Assembly: GCF_025854375.1 (NCBI RefSeq)
Contig: NZ_CP107575.1
Span: 930,001-994,000 of the forward strand
Length of the DNA stretch: 64,000 nucleotides
Origin: Glutamicibacter sp. JL.03c
GTDB lineage: Bacteria > Actinomycetota > Actinomycetes > Actinomycetales > Micrococcaceae
Reading direction: 5' to 3'
The position numbers and the translations under genes were made by a program. The notes below the pieces were generated by a model. It was not told the origin of the DNA. It was given only the letters and a program-made list of their open reading frames with translations, and did not search any database. Below are positions 1-9,503 of the stretch, in pieces. The first letter of the stretch is position 1; the number at the start of each line of letters is the position of its first letter.

Positions 1-1
1 G

Positions 2-163
2 CTCAAGTCCTCGATCACGGACCACGACGTTCGTCATCTTCTCTGGCTAAAAGAATCAGCCCCTGACCAAATTGTCGATCTAGTCGTTATCAACACCGGC
101 GCCTACGCCTACCGTCGCCCAGACGGAGTGGCGGTCATCCCGCTCGCGTTGCTCACCGCTTGA
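2..163 (+). CDS. C-terminal end of an ATP-binding protein, DUF4143-like (partial)
   Basis: An open frame runs in from the left edge and stops at TGA 161-163, giving the last 53 residues of a protein. The tail contains DVRHLLWLKE, then a hydrophobic strand (DLVVINTG) and a final VIPLALL. This resembles the C-terminal DUF4143 part of AAA ATPases, where a 'HLRWL...' helix is followed by 'VVLHTG' and a closing strand. The family assignment rests on this short tail only. The 180 bases that follow hold no convincing gene. Confidence 0.5.
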   Translation, partial: LKSSITDHDVRHLLWLKESAPDQIVDLVVINTGAYAYRRPDGVAVIPLALLTA

Positions 164-344
164 GGGGCAACATGCGGGCGCCGAAACATGCGAAGCAGCG
201 CGTGCCGTCGTGCCCGCAAGGGGAACCTTCTGCACGGCAGAAGCACTTCGAATCGTTTGGCCCGTTGCTAAGCCTAATTATCTCGATCGGAACATGCTCA
301 TCACATGGTCATTCTGGTGTAGGTAGACCGTTGCCGGCGGAGAT

Positions 345-1127
345 TTAGCGAGCGGATTGCAGAACGACTCTAAACTCTGTCGCGTTCGCATCGGTGGAGA
401 TCGTACGGCCTTCCTTGTCTTGTAGGGCGACAACGACCAGTCCAGCGGCTTCGGCGAGTTGCCGAAATCCCGACTGCGTGTACCAGTGCAACAGCCAAGT
501 TCTATCCTCGACCACGCTAGTACCGTTGGCATGCTTCTCGTATCGGAGGAGATTGCGTTGAACCCTTGCGTCTTCGTCGCGATCCGCGGAAACGATGGAA
601 CAAGGCAAGACCTCGCCGCCCTTGGTAACCACTTCGCTGACCATGCCAAGCTGGCGAGGGTCGGTGGGTGCTGGGATGAACAAAGGCACTAGGGCGGTGT
701 CTCCATCTGCAAGATGACCACGGATGCGCTTTAAGGCGCGCAACGCAGTCACGTCGTCGGGAAGCAACGTGAACGTAGGGCCGGCGAGAAATATTGAACG
801 GTATCTTCTGGGTAATTCAAGCTCTTCCATGCGCTGAGGAAAGAGTGCAACTTCAATGTCCGCCTGGGCTGCCTGCTGCGCGCACCGTGCGAGCATGTCT
901 GTCGATGAATCGATACCGTCAACGTCGAACCCATTTCGGCGCAAGTCGAGAATGCGTTCCCCGTCGCCGCATCCCAGCTCGAGTGCAGGTTCACCTTCCT
1001 GCGAGATAAACTCCGCGTAAGGCTCCCAAGCTTGGCTCGTGGATTTTAGTGGCGCGTAAAGTTCTGCAAAAATGCCGGTGTAGAAATTGGAGGCTTCCAT
1101 AGTGTTGATTGTTGCAAGAACTCTCAT
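345..1127 (-). CDS. Class I SAM-dependent methyltransferase
   Basis: A soluble protein of about 250-260 residues with a Rossmann-type SAM-binding fold. Motif I reads LELGCGDGER, followed by the acidic residue ending strand 2 (VDGIDSS), and the post-motif region contains FLAGPTFTLLPDD. The substrate is unknown. The start is uncertain: ATG at 1127 (MRVLAT) and ATG at 1100 (MEASNF) are both possible and neither has a good Shine-Dalgarno sequence. Base composition is less GC-rich than in the metabolic genes to the right. It converges on the unrelated ATPase fragment and lies 140 bases downstream of the LysR gene on the same strand, with no sign of co-transcription. Confidence 0.75.
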   Translation of the reverse strand: MRVLATINTMEASNFYTGIFAELYAPLKSTSQAWEPYAEFISQEGEPALELGCGDGERILDLRRNGFDVDGIDSSTDMLARCAQQAAQADIEVALFPQRMEELELPRRYRSIFLAGPTFTLLPDDVTALRALKRIRGHLADGDTALVPLFIPAPTDPRQLGMVSEVVTKGGEVLPCSIVSADRDEDARVQRNLLRYEKHANGTSVVEDRTWLLHWYTQSGFRQLAEAAGLVVVALQDKEGRTISTDANATEFRVVLQSAR

Positions 1128-1267
1128 TAAAACAATGCTGTCGGGAACCGCTGATTGTCTTGGACTCACGTAACTTTGTTAGGCGTGGCAGATCCGCCAA
1201 CGGAAAGTTCTCAGCAACCCCGATGAAACCGTCGTTGAGTTGTTTGCTCAGAAACCTAATCGGCAAA

Positions 1268-2173
1268 TCAGCCGGTAACCAGTCCCTGCACCGCCGTGCG
1301 AATAGCTTCGATGACGTCATTGACGGTCTTTCGGTGCAGGTGCTCTGCCCGCAATAAAAGGTCGATTTGTCGACCGGAGTTTATGCCTTTAATCGGTCGT
1401 AAAGTCACCGATTCATCCAGGGTTCTCCGCGCCGTGAATCGAGGCAATATCCCCAGGCAATCGCCGGCTTCGACGAGCGCGCCAGCTGTTGCATAGTCGT
1501 TGACCCGGTGCTCGATTTGCGGAGCCTTGCCCGCCAGCGCGGCGATGGTTTCCAGGACATCGGCCGGCGAATATCCCGCGCGGGAAACAACCCAGCGTTC
1601 ATCGATGACCTGCTCGGGGGAGAGCTCATCGAAGTCGGCCAACCGGTGATCCTTGTGGATGGCGATATCCAATGGTTCGAAGGCCAGCGGGATCACCGTG
1701 ATGCGCTCTTCGGGCCACGGGGCTGTATGCGGCATGCGGTGGGCCAGGACCAAATCGTAGGTCGAGGTCAGTGCCGGGAAATCCTGCTGCGACACATCCT
1801 CATCGGAAAAATGCAGGGGCGGCAACTGGCCTTCGGGCAGGGCTAGCAGCGGCGCAAAAATGGTCTGCCCGATGGAATGGAAGCCGGCGATCTTGATGGG
1901 AACATTCTTGTCCTGCTCCACGGTGCGTATTCTTGCCGAGGCTTCGGCCAGTGTCGAGGCCACCGACGCTGCCGCGGAAGCCAGCAGCTTGCCCTCGGAA
2001 GTGAGCACCAGGCGCCGGCCTTCCTTCTGCGTCAGGGGTGCCGGGAACCCGCGCTGCAACTGGGCCAAGTGCTGGGAGACGGCCGAAGGGGAGACGAACA
2101 GCGCCTTGGCCACGGCATTGACGCTCCCCAGATCCGCAAGTTCGCGCAGGATCCGCAGCTGATGTAATTCCAT
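1268..2173 (-). CDS. LysR family transcriptional regulator
   Basis: A 301-residue DNA-binding regulator of usual LysR length. The winged helix-turn-helix is in residues 1-60 (MELHQLRILREL, then NAVAKALFVSPSAVSQHLAQL), and the rest is the periplasmic-binding-protein-like effector domain. It is divergent from the threonine dehydrogenase gene, with 133 bases between the starts. That is the classic LysR arrangement for regulating a neighbour, so control of tdh-kbl is likely but inferred. The effector is unknown; threonine or a related amino acid would be logical. The ATG at 2173 is followed at once by the conserved N-terminal helix, which supports this start. Confidence 0.85.
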   Translation of the reverse strand: MELHQLRILRELADLGSVNAVAKALFVSPSAVSQHLAQLQRGFPAPLTQKEGRRLVLTSEGKLLASAAASVASTLAEASARIRTVEQDKNVPIKIAGFHSIGQTIFAPLLALPEGQLPPLHFSDEDVSQQDFPALTSTYDLVLAHRMPHTAPWPEERITVIPLAFEPLDIAIHKDHRLADFDELSPEQVIDERWVVSRAGYSPADVLETIAALAGKAPQIEHRVNDYATAGALVEAGDCLGILPRFTARRTLDESVTLRPIKGINSGRQIDLLLRAEHLHRKTVNDVIEAIRTAVQGLVTG

Positions 2174-2180
2174 GAAGTAA

Positions 2181-2222
2181 ATGCTAAATCAATAGATCAG
2201 CAAATCGTGGTTCTTCTAATAT
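2181..2222 (+). promoter_or_regulatory. Candidate LysR site and promoter between the regulator and tdh
   Basis: An imperfect inverted repeat with arms TGCT (2182-2185) and AGCA (2199-2202), and inner ATC...GAT pairs, sits just upstream of the LysR start. It fits the T-N11-A style of LysR sites. A TAATAT hexamer at 2217-2222 is a good -10 for the plus strand, but no matching -35 is seen; the -35 position falls in the repeat, as at activator-dependent promoters. The predicted tdh leader would be about 78 bases. This is inferred from sequence shape only. Confidence 0.4.
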
Positions 2223-2306
2223 GTTTTCCCCGGGAGTGCGGTGCGACACTGGAAGCAACACAGTCCGTCGCGTGTGAACCCGACGGCCATCTGCAAAGGA
2301 TCACGC

Positions 2307-3359
2307 ATGAAAGCACTGTACAAGTCCGGACCGCACGCTGGGCTGGAACTCGTGGACCGCCCAGAACCAGAAGTAGGTGTGCACGATGTGAAAATCCGTG
2401 TCATGACTGCCGGCATCTGCGGCACCGACCTGCACATCGAGGCCTATGACGATGCCGCCAAGGCCATGATCAACACCCCGCTGGTTCCCGGCCACGAGTT
2501 CTACGGCGAAGTCGTGGAGATCGGCGACTTCGTGCACGGCGTCAAGGTCGGGGACCGCGTTTCCGGCGAGGGCCACGTGGTCTGCGGGCTGTGCCGCAAC
2601 TGCCGCGCCGGCCGCAAGCAGATGTGCATCAACGTTGATTCTCTCGGCGTCCAGCGCGATGGCGCCTTCGCCGAGTACGTGTCGATCCCCGAAAGCAACG
2701 TCTACATCCATCGCGATGAGCGCATCACCCCGCTGCTCGGCGCCATCTTCGACCCCTTCGGCAATGCCGTGCACACCGCCTTGCAGTTCCCCATGGTCGG
2801 CGAAGACGTGCTGATCACCGGGGCCGGCCCCATCGGACTGATGGCCGCCGCCGTGGCCCGCCACGTCGGTGCCCGCAACATCGCCATCACCGACGTCTCC
2901 GAACAGCGCCTGGAACTGGCGCAGTCCATGGGCATCGACCTGGCCGTGAACGTGGCCACCACCCGGATCAAGGAAGCCCAGCAGCAGCTGGGCATGGTCG
3001 AGGGCTTCGACTACGGCATGGAAATGTCCGGCCACAAGACCGCCCTGCCGGAAATGATCGAAAACATGAACCACGGCGGCAAGATCTGCATGCTGGGACT
3101 GCCCAGCACCTCGATCGATATCAACTGGGGCAAGGTAGTCACCCACATGCTCACCCTGCGCGGCATCTACGGCCGTGAAATGTTCGAAACCTGGTACGCC
3201 ATGAGCGCCATGCTCACCTCCTCCGAGGTGATGCGCGAGCGCATCTCCTCGGTAGTCACCGACTTCCTTCCGGCTACTCAATGGCAGCAGGGCTTCGATG
3301 CCGCCCGCAGCGGCCACGGCGGCAAGGTCGTGCTGGACTGGACCGTTTTCCAAGGCTAA
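2307..3359 (+). CDS. tdh: L-threonine 3-dehydrogenase
   Basis: A zinc-dependent, NAD-linked medium-chain dehydrogenase that oxidises L-threonine to 2-amino-3-ketobutyrate in the cytoplasm. It has 350 residues. The catalytic zinc ligand Cys38 lies in [12 protein letters not shown] is at 61-63, and the structural zinc cysteines are C93, C96, C99 and C107. The nucleotide-binding loop reads [11 protein letters not shown]. The start at 2307 follows an AAAGGA ribosome site, and Cys38 then matches the numbering known for E. coli Tdh. The kbl gene follows after 31 bases, giving the full threonine-to-glycine route as an operon. The divergent LysR protein is the obvious candidate regulator. Confidence 0.95.
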   Translation: MKALYKSGPHAGLELVDRPEPEVGVHDVKIRVMTAGICGTDLHIEAYDDAAKAMINTPLVPGHEFYGEVVEIGDFVHGVKVGDRVSGEGHVVCGLCRNCRAGRKQMCINVDSLGVQRDGAFAEYVSIPESNVYIHRDERITPLLGAIFDPFGNAVHTALQFPMVGEDVLITGAGPIGLMAAAVARHVGARNIAITDVSEQRLELAQSMGIDLAVNVATTRIKEAQQQLGMVEGFDYGMEMSGHKTALPEMIENMNHGGKICMLGLPSTSIDINWGKVVTHMLTLRGIYGREMFETWYAMSAMLTSSEVMRERISSVVTDFLPATQWQQGFDAARSGHGGKVVLDWTVFQG

Positions 3360-3390
3360 GAATTCCCCGCACCAACAAGGAGCAATCCAC

Positions 3391-4590
3391 ATGTATACCG
3401 ACCTCAAAGACCAGCTGGCCGCCGAGCTCGACGAGCTGAAGGCCTCCGGGCTGTTCAAGGCCGAACGCCACATCGACTCCGCGCAGTCCGCCTCCATCAA
3501 GGCCGGCTCGCTGGGCGCCGAAGCACGCCAGGTGCTGAACTTCTGCGCCAACAACTACCTGGGCCTGGCCGATAACCAGCAGATCATCGACGCCGCCAAG
3601 ACCGCCATGGACGAGCGCGGCTTCGGCATGGCCTCGGTCCGCTTCATCTGCGGCACCCAGGATGCGCACCTGGAACTGGAGGCCAAGCTCTCCGAGTTCC
3701 TGGGCACGCAGGACACCATCCTCTTCTCCAGCTGCTTCGACGCCAACGGCGGCGTTTTCGAGTCGCTGTTCGGCAAGGAGGATGCCATCATCTCCGATGC
3801 GCTGAACCACGCCTCGATCATCGACGGCATCCGCCTGTCCAAGGCCGCGCGCTTCCGCTACGCCAACCAGGACATGGCGGATCTGGAAACGCAGCTGCAG
3901 GCCGCCGCCCAGCTGAACGACGGGGCCGGCGCCCGCCGCACCATCATCGTCACCGACGGCGTGTTCTCCATGGACGGCTACCTGGCTCCGCTGGAGGCCA
4001 TCTGCGATCTGGCCGACAAGTATGGGGCTTTGGTGATGGTCGATGACTCGCACGCCGTGGGCTTCATGGGCGCCACCGGCGCCGGAACCCCGGAGCACGC
4101 CGGCGTCTCGGACCGCGTGGACATCTACACCGGCACCTTCGGCAAGGCCCTGGGCGGCGCCTCGGGCGGCTACGTCTCAGGCCGCGGCGAAATCGTGGCG
4201 ATGCTGCGCCAGAAGGCCCGCCCCTACCTGTTCTCCAACTCGCTGGCCCCGTCGATCGTGGCCGCAACCCTCAAGGCGCTGGAACTGGTGGCAGGCTCCG
4301 GGGACCTGCGCGAGAAGCTCTTCGAGAACGCGGCGCACTTCCGCCGCCGGATGAACGAGGAGGGCTTCGAGCTGCTGGACGGCGAGCACGCCATCATCCC
4401 GGTGATGTTCGGCGATGCCATCAAGGCCGCCGAGGTGGCGGCGAGGATGCTCGAGCAAGGCGTCTTCGTCACCGCCTTCAGCTACCCGGTGGTTCCCCAG
4501 GGGGCCGCGCGCATCCGCGTGCAGCTCTCCGCGGCCCACTCGGCACAGGATATCGAGGCCTGCGTCCAGGCCTTTGCCGCCAGCCGCTGA
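3391..4590 (+). CDS. kbl: Glycine C-acetyltransferase (2-amino-3-ketobutyrate CoA ligase)
   Basis: A PLP enzyme of the alpha-oxoamine synthase family that splits 2-amino-3-ketobutyrate with CoA into glycine and acetyl-CoA, the second step after Tdh. It has 399 residues, the normal length. Visible features are [11 protein letters not shown] near the N-terminus, DDSHAVGF in the PLP-binding core, and the Schiff-base lysine K252 in [12 protein letters not shown]. The ATG at 3391 follows AAGGAGC. It is co-directional with tdh with 31 bases between, so the two are almost certainly one operon. No terminator is evident before the LacI gene. Confidence 0.95.
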   Translation: MYTDLKDQLAAELDELKASGLFKAERHIDSAQSASIKAGSLGAEARQVLNFCANNYLGLADNQQIIDAAKTAMDERGFGMASVRFICGTQDAHLELEAKLSEFLGTQDTILFSSCFDANGGVFESLFGKEDAIISDALNHASIIDGIRLSKAARFRYANQDMADLETQLQAAAQLNDGAGARRTIIVTDGVFSMDGYLAPLEAICDLADKYGALVMVDDSHAVGFMGATGAGTPEHAGVSDRVDIYTGTFGKALGGASGGYVSGRGEIVAMLRQKARPYLFSNSLAPSIVAATLKALELVAGSGDLREKLFENAAHFRRRMNEEGFELLDGEHAIIPVMFGDAIKAAEVAARMLEQGVFVTAFSYPVVPQGAARIRVQLSAAHSAQDIEACVQAFAASR

Positions 4591-4659
4591 CCCAGGGGCC
4601 GGCCGGTGCTCATGTTTCAATAGGAACTACGAGTTGGCATAACCAAAGGCGGAGGACTC

Positions 4660-5676
4660 ATGGCGACCAGGGATGACGTGGCGCGCTTGGCCGGCGTTTC
4701 CCCCAGCACCGTGTCCTATGCGATCAGCGGCCGGCGCACGATCTCCGACGCGACCAAGGCCAAGGTCCTGGCGGCCATGCGGGAGCTGAACTACACCCCC
4801 GATGCCTTTGCCCAGGGCTTGGCCGGGGCGCGCCGCGGCATCCTCGCCCTGCATTTCCCCACCAGCGTGGACGGCTATTCCTCCACCGAATTCGAGTACG
4901 TCACCGCCGCCATGGAGCGCGCCCGGGCCTTGGGCTACCACATGCTGCTCTGGTCCAACCCGATGACCGATGTGATGGGGCTCGAAAGCCTGGTCGGCCA
5001 GAAGCTGGTGGCCGGGGTGCTGCTCATGGAAGTGTCGATCAGCGATCCGCGCTTTGATGTTCTGCGCCGGGCCAACATCCCCTTCGCCTCCATCGGCCGT
5101 CCCGATGACAGCGCGGACCTTTCCTACGTGGATAATGATTTCGCCGAAGCCGGGCGCATCGCCGTGGACTACCTGGCCGGCCTCGGGCATCTCTCGCTCC
5201 TGTACATCAACGTCTCCATCGAGGACCAGAAAGCCGGGAATGGGCCGGCCATCCGCACGGCCCGCGCGATCTGGGATGCGGTGGCTGGCCGCGGCCTGGA
5301 AATGCAAGAAGTCCCGGTGGAGAACAACGCCCGCGGCGGCCGCCAGGCCCTGGACGCCTACCTGTCAATGGATCAGCGGCCCACGGCAGTGCTCGCCCTG
5401 AAGGAATTTGCCACCGCGGGTTTTGTCAACGCCGCGGGGATGGCGTCGCTGCGGATTCCCGGGGACCTGTCGGTGATCGCCCTGGGTGTGGGCGATCGTT
5501 CCGCGGAAATGGTTGCCCCCGCCCTGACGACCGTGGCGCCCTCGGGGGAGCGGATTGCCCATGCCGCAGTGGACGCGCTGGTGCAGAAAATCGAGGGCCG
5601 CACCGCCGGCGCGGTGCAGGAGCTGATCACCCCGCAGATGATGGTGCGTGACAGTTCGGGCCCGGCCCCGCGCTGA
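4660..5676 (+). CDS. LacI family transcriptional regulator
   Basis: A 338-residue LacI/GalR repressor. The N-terminal helix-turn-helix (TRDDVARLAGVSPSTVSYAIS) and hinge helix occupy about residues 1-55; the periplasmic-binding-like effector domain follows and ends with TTVAPSGERIAHAAVDAL, typical of the family. A strong ribosome site (GGCGGAGG) precedes the ATG. It lies directly upstream of, and on the same strand as, a carbohydrate ABC importer, with a palindrome over the importer's -35 region, so local repression of that importer is likely. The inducer sugar cannot be read from the sequence. Confidence 0.88.
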   Translation: MATRDDVARLAGVSPSTVSYAISGRRTISDATKAKVLAAMRELNYTPDAFAQGLAGARRGILALHFPTSVDGYSSTEFEYVTAAMERARALGYHMLLWSNPMTDVMGLESLVGQKLVAGVLLMEVSISDPRFDVLRRANIPFASIGRPDDSADLSYVDNDFAEAGRIAVDYLAGLGHLSLLYINVSIEDQKAGNGPAIRTARAIWDAVAGRGLEMQEVPVENNARGGRQALDAYLSMDQRPTAVLALKEFATAGFVNAAGMASLRIPGDLSVIALGVGDRSAEMVAPALTTVAPSGERIAHAAVDALVQKIEGRTAGAVQELITPQMMVRDSSGPAPR

Positions 5677-5715
5677 GTCGCCCCCGGAAATCCAGCCAGG
5701 GACCACCACCGACTG

Positions 5716-5745
5716 TTGACGCGCGTCGATGAGCTGGGTCACTAT
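5716..5745 (+). promoter_or_regulatory. Candidate promoter with overlapping LacI-type operator
   Basis: TTGACG (5716-5721) and CACTAT (5740-5745) are separated by 18 bases and form a plausible promoter for the binding-protein gene. A perfect 10-bp palindrome GACGCGCGTC (5718-5727) overlaps the -35 box, with the central CG that many LacI-family operators have. Binding there would block RNA polymerase. The assignment to the adjacent LacI protein is an inference. Confidence 0.5.
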
Positions 5746-5808
5746 GGGAGGGATCATCCGTGCCAGGCCATCGAAGCCGGCAGGGCACAACTCGACGTGG
5801 AGGGCATC

Positions 5809-7167
5809 ATGAACAAAGCACAACGCGGTCTGAAACTTGCACCGGTCCTTTCAATAGCGGCCATCAGCCTGCTTCTGGCCGGCTGTTCGGGGGGAGTCGA
5901 CCCCAATGACCCCAACGCATCCGGCTCAGGTGAAGCCCCGGTGGGCCAGGCCGACGGCGTCGTGGACATCTACGGCCCGGTCACCGGCATCGAGGCGGAA
6001 TTGCTCGAGAAGTCCTGGGCCAAGTGGTCCGAGGAAAACGGCATCAAGATCCGCTATACGGGCGATAAGAACTTCGAATCGCAGATCGGCATCAAGGTCC
6101 AGGGCGGCGACACCCCCGACCTGGCCGTGTTCCCGCAGCCCGGCCTGCTGCAGGCCACCGTGGCTCAGGGCAAGGTGCAAAAGCTCCCCGAAGCCGTGCA
6201 GAGCCAGCTGTCGAGCAACTGGTCCGAAGACTGGCAGAACTACGGCAAGGTTGATGGCGTGCAATACGGCGTGCCATTGATGGCCAGCGTCAAGGGCTAC
6301 ATCTGGTACTCGCCCCAGCAATTCGAAGAATGGGGCGTGAGCGTGCCGCAGACCTGGGACGAGATGACCAGCCTGGGCACCGAGATCTCCAAGAAGACCA
6401 ATGAACCTGCCTGGTGTGCCGGATTCGCCTCCGGCGAGGCTTCGGGCTGGCCGGGCACCGACTGGATCGAGGATGCCGTATTGCGCCAGGCCGGAACCGA
6501 TGCCTACGACAAGTGGGTTGCCGGCGACCTGGAATTCACCTCGCCCGAGGTCACCAGCGCCTTCGAGTCCGTCGGAAAGATCCTGCTGGACCCCGAGCAG
6601 GTCAACGCCGGCTACGGCGACGTGAAGTCGATCAACGCCACCGCCTTCGGCGATGTGGGAACCGCCGTCGCCAAGGGCACCTGCCCGCTGACCCACCAGG
6701 CTTCCTTCCTCGAAGGCTACGTCCTTGATGCCAAGAACGCCGACGGCAAGAAGGCCACCGTGGCTCCGGACGGAGATGTCTGGGCCTTCGTCGCCCCGCC
6801 AGCCAAGGCCGATGACCCGGTCTCAGTGGTCGGCGGCGGCGAATTCGTTGCGGCCTTCTCCAATGACGAGGACACCGCCAAGGTCCAGGAATACCTGGCC
6901 AGCGCGGATTGGGCCAACAGCCGCGTCAGTCTCGGCGGCGTGATCTCGGCGAACTCCGGACTGGATCCGGAGAACGCCAGCAGCGACCTCTTGCGTTCCG
7001 CGGTGGAGCTGCTGCAGGATCCGAACACCACCTTCCGCTTTGACGGCTCGGACCTGATGCCCAAGAGCGTGGGCTCGGACTCCTTCTGGAAGGGCCTGGT
7101 CGACTGGATCGACGGCAAGCCAACCAAGGAAGTACTGGAAAATATCCAGTCCGGATACGACTCCTAG
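5809..7167 (+). CDS. Carbohydrate ABC transporter substrate-binding lipoprotein
   Basis: A 452-residue extracellular solute-binding protein (family 1 type) tethered to the membrane. The signal peptide ends in lipobox LLLAGC with the lipidated cysteine at residue 26, followed by a Gly/Ser/Asn-rich linker. The mature part has FESQIGIKVQGGDTPDLAVF and YGVPLMASVKGYIWYS, usual for oligosaccharide binders. The start at 5809 is chosen because it follows GTGGAGGG and puts the signal peptide at the N-terminus. It is first in a binding protein-permease-permease operon. It resembles alpha-glucoside (AglE-like) binders, but the substrate is not provable here. Confidence 0.88.
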   Translation: MNKAQRGLKLAPVLSIAAISLLLAGCSGGVDPNDPNASGSGEAPVGQADGVVDIYGPVTGIEAELLEKSWAKWSEENGIKIRYTGDKNFESQIGIKVQGGDTPDLAVFPQPGLLQATVAQGKVQKLPEAVQSQLSSNWSEDWQNYGKVDGVQYGVPLMASVKGYIWYSPQQFEEWGVSVPQTWDEMTSLGTEISKKTNEPAWCAGFASGEASGWPGTDWIEDAVLRQAGTDAYDKWVAGDLEFTSPEVTSAFESVGKILLDPEQVNAGYGDVKSINATAFGDVGTAVAKGTCPLTHQASFLEGYVLDAKNADGKKATVAPDGDVWAFVAPPAKADDPVSVVGGGEFVAAFSNDEDTAKVQEYLASADWANSRVSLGGVISANSGLDPENASSDLLRSAVELLQDPNTTFRFDGSDLMPKSVGSDSFWKGLVDWIDGKPTKEVLENIQSGYDS

Positions 7168-7184
7168 CCACGACCTCGCACCTC

Positions 7185-7213
7185 GCCAACGGCCGGGCCT
7201 CCCGGCCGTTGGC
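7185..7213 (+). other. Intergenic hairpin between binding protein and permease genes
   Basis: A perfect 13-bp stem (GCCAACGGCCGGG at 7185-7197 pairing with 7201-7213) closes on a 3-base loop and lacks a T-run. It probably protects the binding-protein mRNA or lowers downstream expression, as intergenic hairpins do in malE-malF-type operons. The function is inferred. Confidence 0.6.
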
Positions 7214-7234
7214 GTGATGACAGGAGCTTGAACC

Positions 7235-8374
7235 ATGTCTGAATTCTTCCAGTGGCTGGCCGGGGTGCCGCCGCTGATCCAGGTGCCGATCATCCTGGCC
7301 GCCTTCGCCGTCCTGATCGCGCTCATCCTCGCCTTCGTGGAAGCCGCCACCAGGCGCGGCCGCACGTTCACCGTGCTGCGGCTTCTGGCCGCGGTCCTCG
7401 TTCCCGTGGTCATTCTCCTGGCCTTGGGACTGTACAACTCGGTGATGTGGGTGGCCGGAATCGCCGCGGTGCTCGGAGCACTGCTGTACCTCGCCGACCG
7501 CCGATCGCGCGAAGGTGCCGGTTCGCTGCTTCAGCTGGGCGGCTTCCTGGCCCCCGCGCTGCTCCTGCTGGCTATCGGCCTGATCTATCCCACGATCAGG
7601 ACCGCGATCAGCGCGTTCATGGCCAACGACGGGTCCGGATTTGTCGGGCTGGGCAACTTCATCTGGGTCTTCACCAGCCCCGATGGCGTCACCGCCCTGC
7701 TCAATACCCTGGTGTGGGTGCTCGTGGCCCCCGTGGTGTCCACCATCATCGGCCTGGCCTATGCGGTCTTCATCGACAAGTCGCGCGGCGAGAAGTTCTT
7801 CAAGCTGATGGTCTTCATGCCCATGGCCATCTCCTTCGTGGGCGCCTCGATCATCTTCAAGTTCTTCTACGACACCCGCCAGGGCGAACAGATCGGCGTA
7901 TTGAACGCGATCATCACCGCCTTCGGTGCCGAGCCCGTGGACTGGCTCGGGCTGGAACCATGGAACACCCTGTTCCTGGTGGTCATCCTGATCTGGACCC
8001 AGGCAGGGTTCGCCATGGTCATCCTCTCGGCGGCGATCAAGGGCGTGCCGGCCGAACAGCTCGAAGCCGCCGCCCTGGACGGCGCCAGCCCATGGCAGCG
8101 CTTCGCCAATGTCACCTTGCCCGGGATCCGCTCCTCGGTGATCGTCGTCTTGACCACCATTTCCATCGCCTCGCTCAAGGTCTTCGACATCGTCTCTTCG
8201 ATGACTGGCGGCCGCTCGGATACCACCGTGCTGGCCTTCGAAATGGTGCGACAGTTCCAGCTCGGCGCACGCACCGGCTATAGCTCGGCCCTGGCGGTCA
8301 TCCTGTTCATTCTGGTGCTGCCGATCATCATCTACAACGTGCGGCAGCATAAGAAGCAAAGGGGAATCCGATGA
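7235..8374 (+). CDS. Sugar ABC transporter permease (MalF/AglF type)
   Basis: A 379-residue inner-membrane permease of the binding-protein-dependent transport family. About eight hydrophobic helices are visible, with two or three extra at the N-terminus before the conserved core. The EAA loop, which docks with the ATPase, reads [22 protein letters not shown] around residue 283. It is the second gene of the importer operon and overlaps the next permease by four bases (ATGA). A GGAGCTTG ribosome site lies ahead of the ATG. No ABC ATPase gene is nearby, so a shared MsiK-like ATPase elsewhere is probably used. Confidence 0.9.
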   Translation: MSEFFQWLAGVPPLIQVPIILAAFAVLIALILAFVEAATRRGRTFTVLRLLAAVLVPVVILLALGLYNSVMWVAGIAAVLGALLYLADRRSREGAGSLLQLGGFLAPALLLLAIGLIYPTIRTAISAFMANDGSGFVGLGNFIWVFTSPDGVTALLNTLVWVLVAPVVSTIIGLAYAVFIDKSRGEKFFKLMVFMPMAISFVGASIIFKFFYDTRQGEQIGVLNAIITAFGAEPVDWLGLEPWNTLFLVVILIWTQAGFAMVILSAAIKGVPAEQLEAAALDGASPWQRFANVTLPGIRSSVIVVLTTISIASLKVFDIVSSMTGGRSDTTVLAFEMVRQFQLGARTGYSSALAVILFILVLPIIIYNVRQHKKQRGIR

Positions 8375-9318
8375 GCGCCGTCAGCGAATCCTCTCGCCGC
8401 CTGATGCGGGCCACCGAAAAAACCAGCGGGAAGCTGCGCAAGGCCACCACCTCGCGCGGGGCCACCATCGCGGCCTTCATCATCGCCGCGATCTGGACCA
8501 TTCCGACCTTCGGCCTTTTTGTCTCCTCCTTCAGGCAGGCCGATGACATCAAGAGCTCGGGCTGGTGGACCGCGCTGTCCAACCCGTCCTTCACGCTGGA
8601 TAACTACGTGCAGGCCTTCTCCTCGGGAGACAGCCTGCCGCTGTCCAAGGCGTTCCTGAACTCGCTGGTCATCACCATTCCTGCGGCGATCGTGCCGATC
8701 ATCATCGCCAGCCTCGCGGCCTACGCCTTCGCCTGGATCAACTTCAAGGGCCGCAACACGCTCTTCGTGCTGGTATTCGCCCTGCAGATCGTGCCGATCC
8801 AGATGGCCCTGGTTCCCCTGCTCCAGCTCTTCTCCGATGGCCTGAAAATCGGCGGGCTGTACATCCTGCCGGGCCTGGGCGTCAACGGGCTGGATGGGGC
8901 CTATGCGAAGGTATGGATCGCGCACACGATCTTCGCTTTGCCGCTGGCGATCTTCATGCTGCACAACTTCATCTCGGAGATCCCAGACGAGGTGATCGAA
9001 GCGGCCCGCGTGGACGGTGCCGGGCATGGAAAGATCTTCTCGAAAATCGTCCTTCCGCTCTCGATGCCGGCCATCGCCTCCTTCGGCATTTTCCAGTTCC
9101 TCTGGGTGTGGAATGATCTGCTGGTCGCCACGGTATTCACCTCGGGCGGCGGCCTGCCAATCACCAAGGCGCTGCAGGATCTTTCGGGAACCTACGGGCA
9201 ATCCTGGGAGCTGCTTACCGCCGGTGCGTTCATCTCGATGATCATCCCGCTGGTGGTCTTCTTCGCCTTGCAGCGGTACTTCGTGCGTGGCCTGCTGGCA
9301 GGGGCCACCAAGGGCTAG
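8371..9318 (+). CDS. Sugar ABC transporter permease (MalG/AglG type)
   Basis: A 315-residue partner permease with six predicted membrane helices. Its EAA motif reads [22 protein letters not shown] near residue 210, the ATPase contact site of the MalG group. It starts inside the stop of the upstream permease (ATGA), so the two are translationally coupled and likely form a heterodimer. It ends the importer operon; a strong terminator follows at once, confirming that the operon carries neither an ATPase nor a glycosidase. Confidence 0.9.
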   Translation: MSAVSESSRRLMRATEKTSGKLRKATTSRGATIAAFIIAAIWTIPTFGLFVSSFRQADDIKSSGWWTALSNPSFTLDNYVQAFSSGDSLPLSKAFLNSLVITIPAAIVPIIIASLAAYAFAWINFKGRNTLFVLVFALQIVPIQMALVPLLQLFSDGLKIGGLYILPGLGVNGLDGAYAKVWIAHTIFALPLAIFMLHNFISEIPDEVIEAARVDGAGHGKIFSKIVLPLSMPAIASFGIFQFLWVWNDLLVATVFTSGGGLPITKALQDLSGTYGQSWELLTAGAFISMIIPLVVFFALQRYFVRGLLAGATKG

Positions 9319-9336
9319 CCGAAACCGCAGGTGCAG

Positions 9337-9371
9337 CGAGGGCCCCGGATCCCCGGGGCCCTCGTTCTGTC
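9337..9371 (+). terminator. Rho-independent terminator of the sugar importer operon
   Basis: A 12-bp perfect GC-rich stem (9337-9348 with 9353-9364), a 4-base loop and then TTCTGTCT. It lies 19 bases after the last permease gene. Confidence 0.8.
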
Positions 9372-9503
9372 TGAAATCCCGGATCTGAATAGCCTGCGCC
9401 GAGGGCGCAGCCGCGGCGCGGGCCAGTAGGCTCGTCAAAGGAGAACATCCACGGATTTCGCGATGCCCCGCAACGGGCTGCGCAGAACAAGAAAGGTCGC
9501 CAT

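Noticed and set aside
160-348. A 62-codon plus-strand frame after the partial ATPase gene
   Set aside because: The GTG-like start overlaps the ATPase stop, and the translation has no features; probably chance.
6926-8359. A 477-codon minus-strand frame over the sugar permease gene
   Set aside because: Repetitive acidic/His/Gly translation with no recognisable fold; the plus-strand permease has clear helices and the EAA motif.
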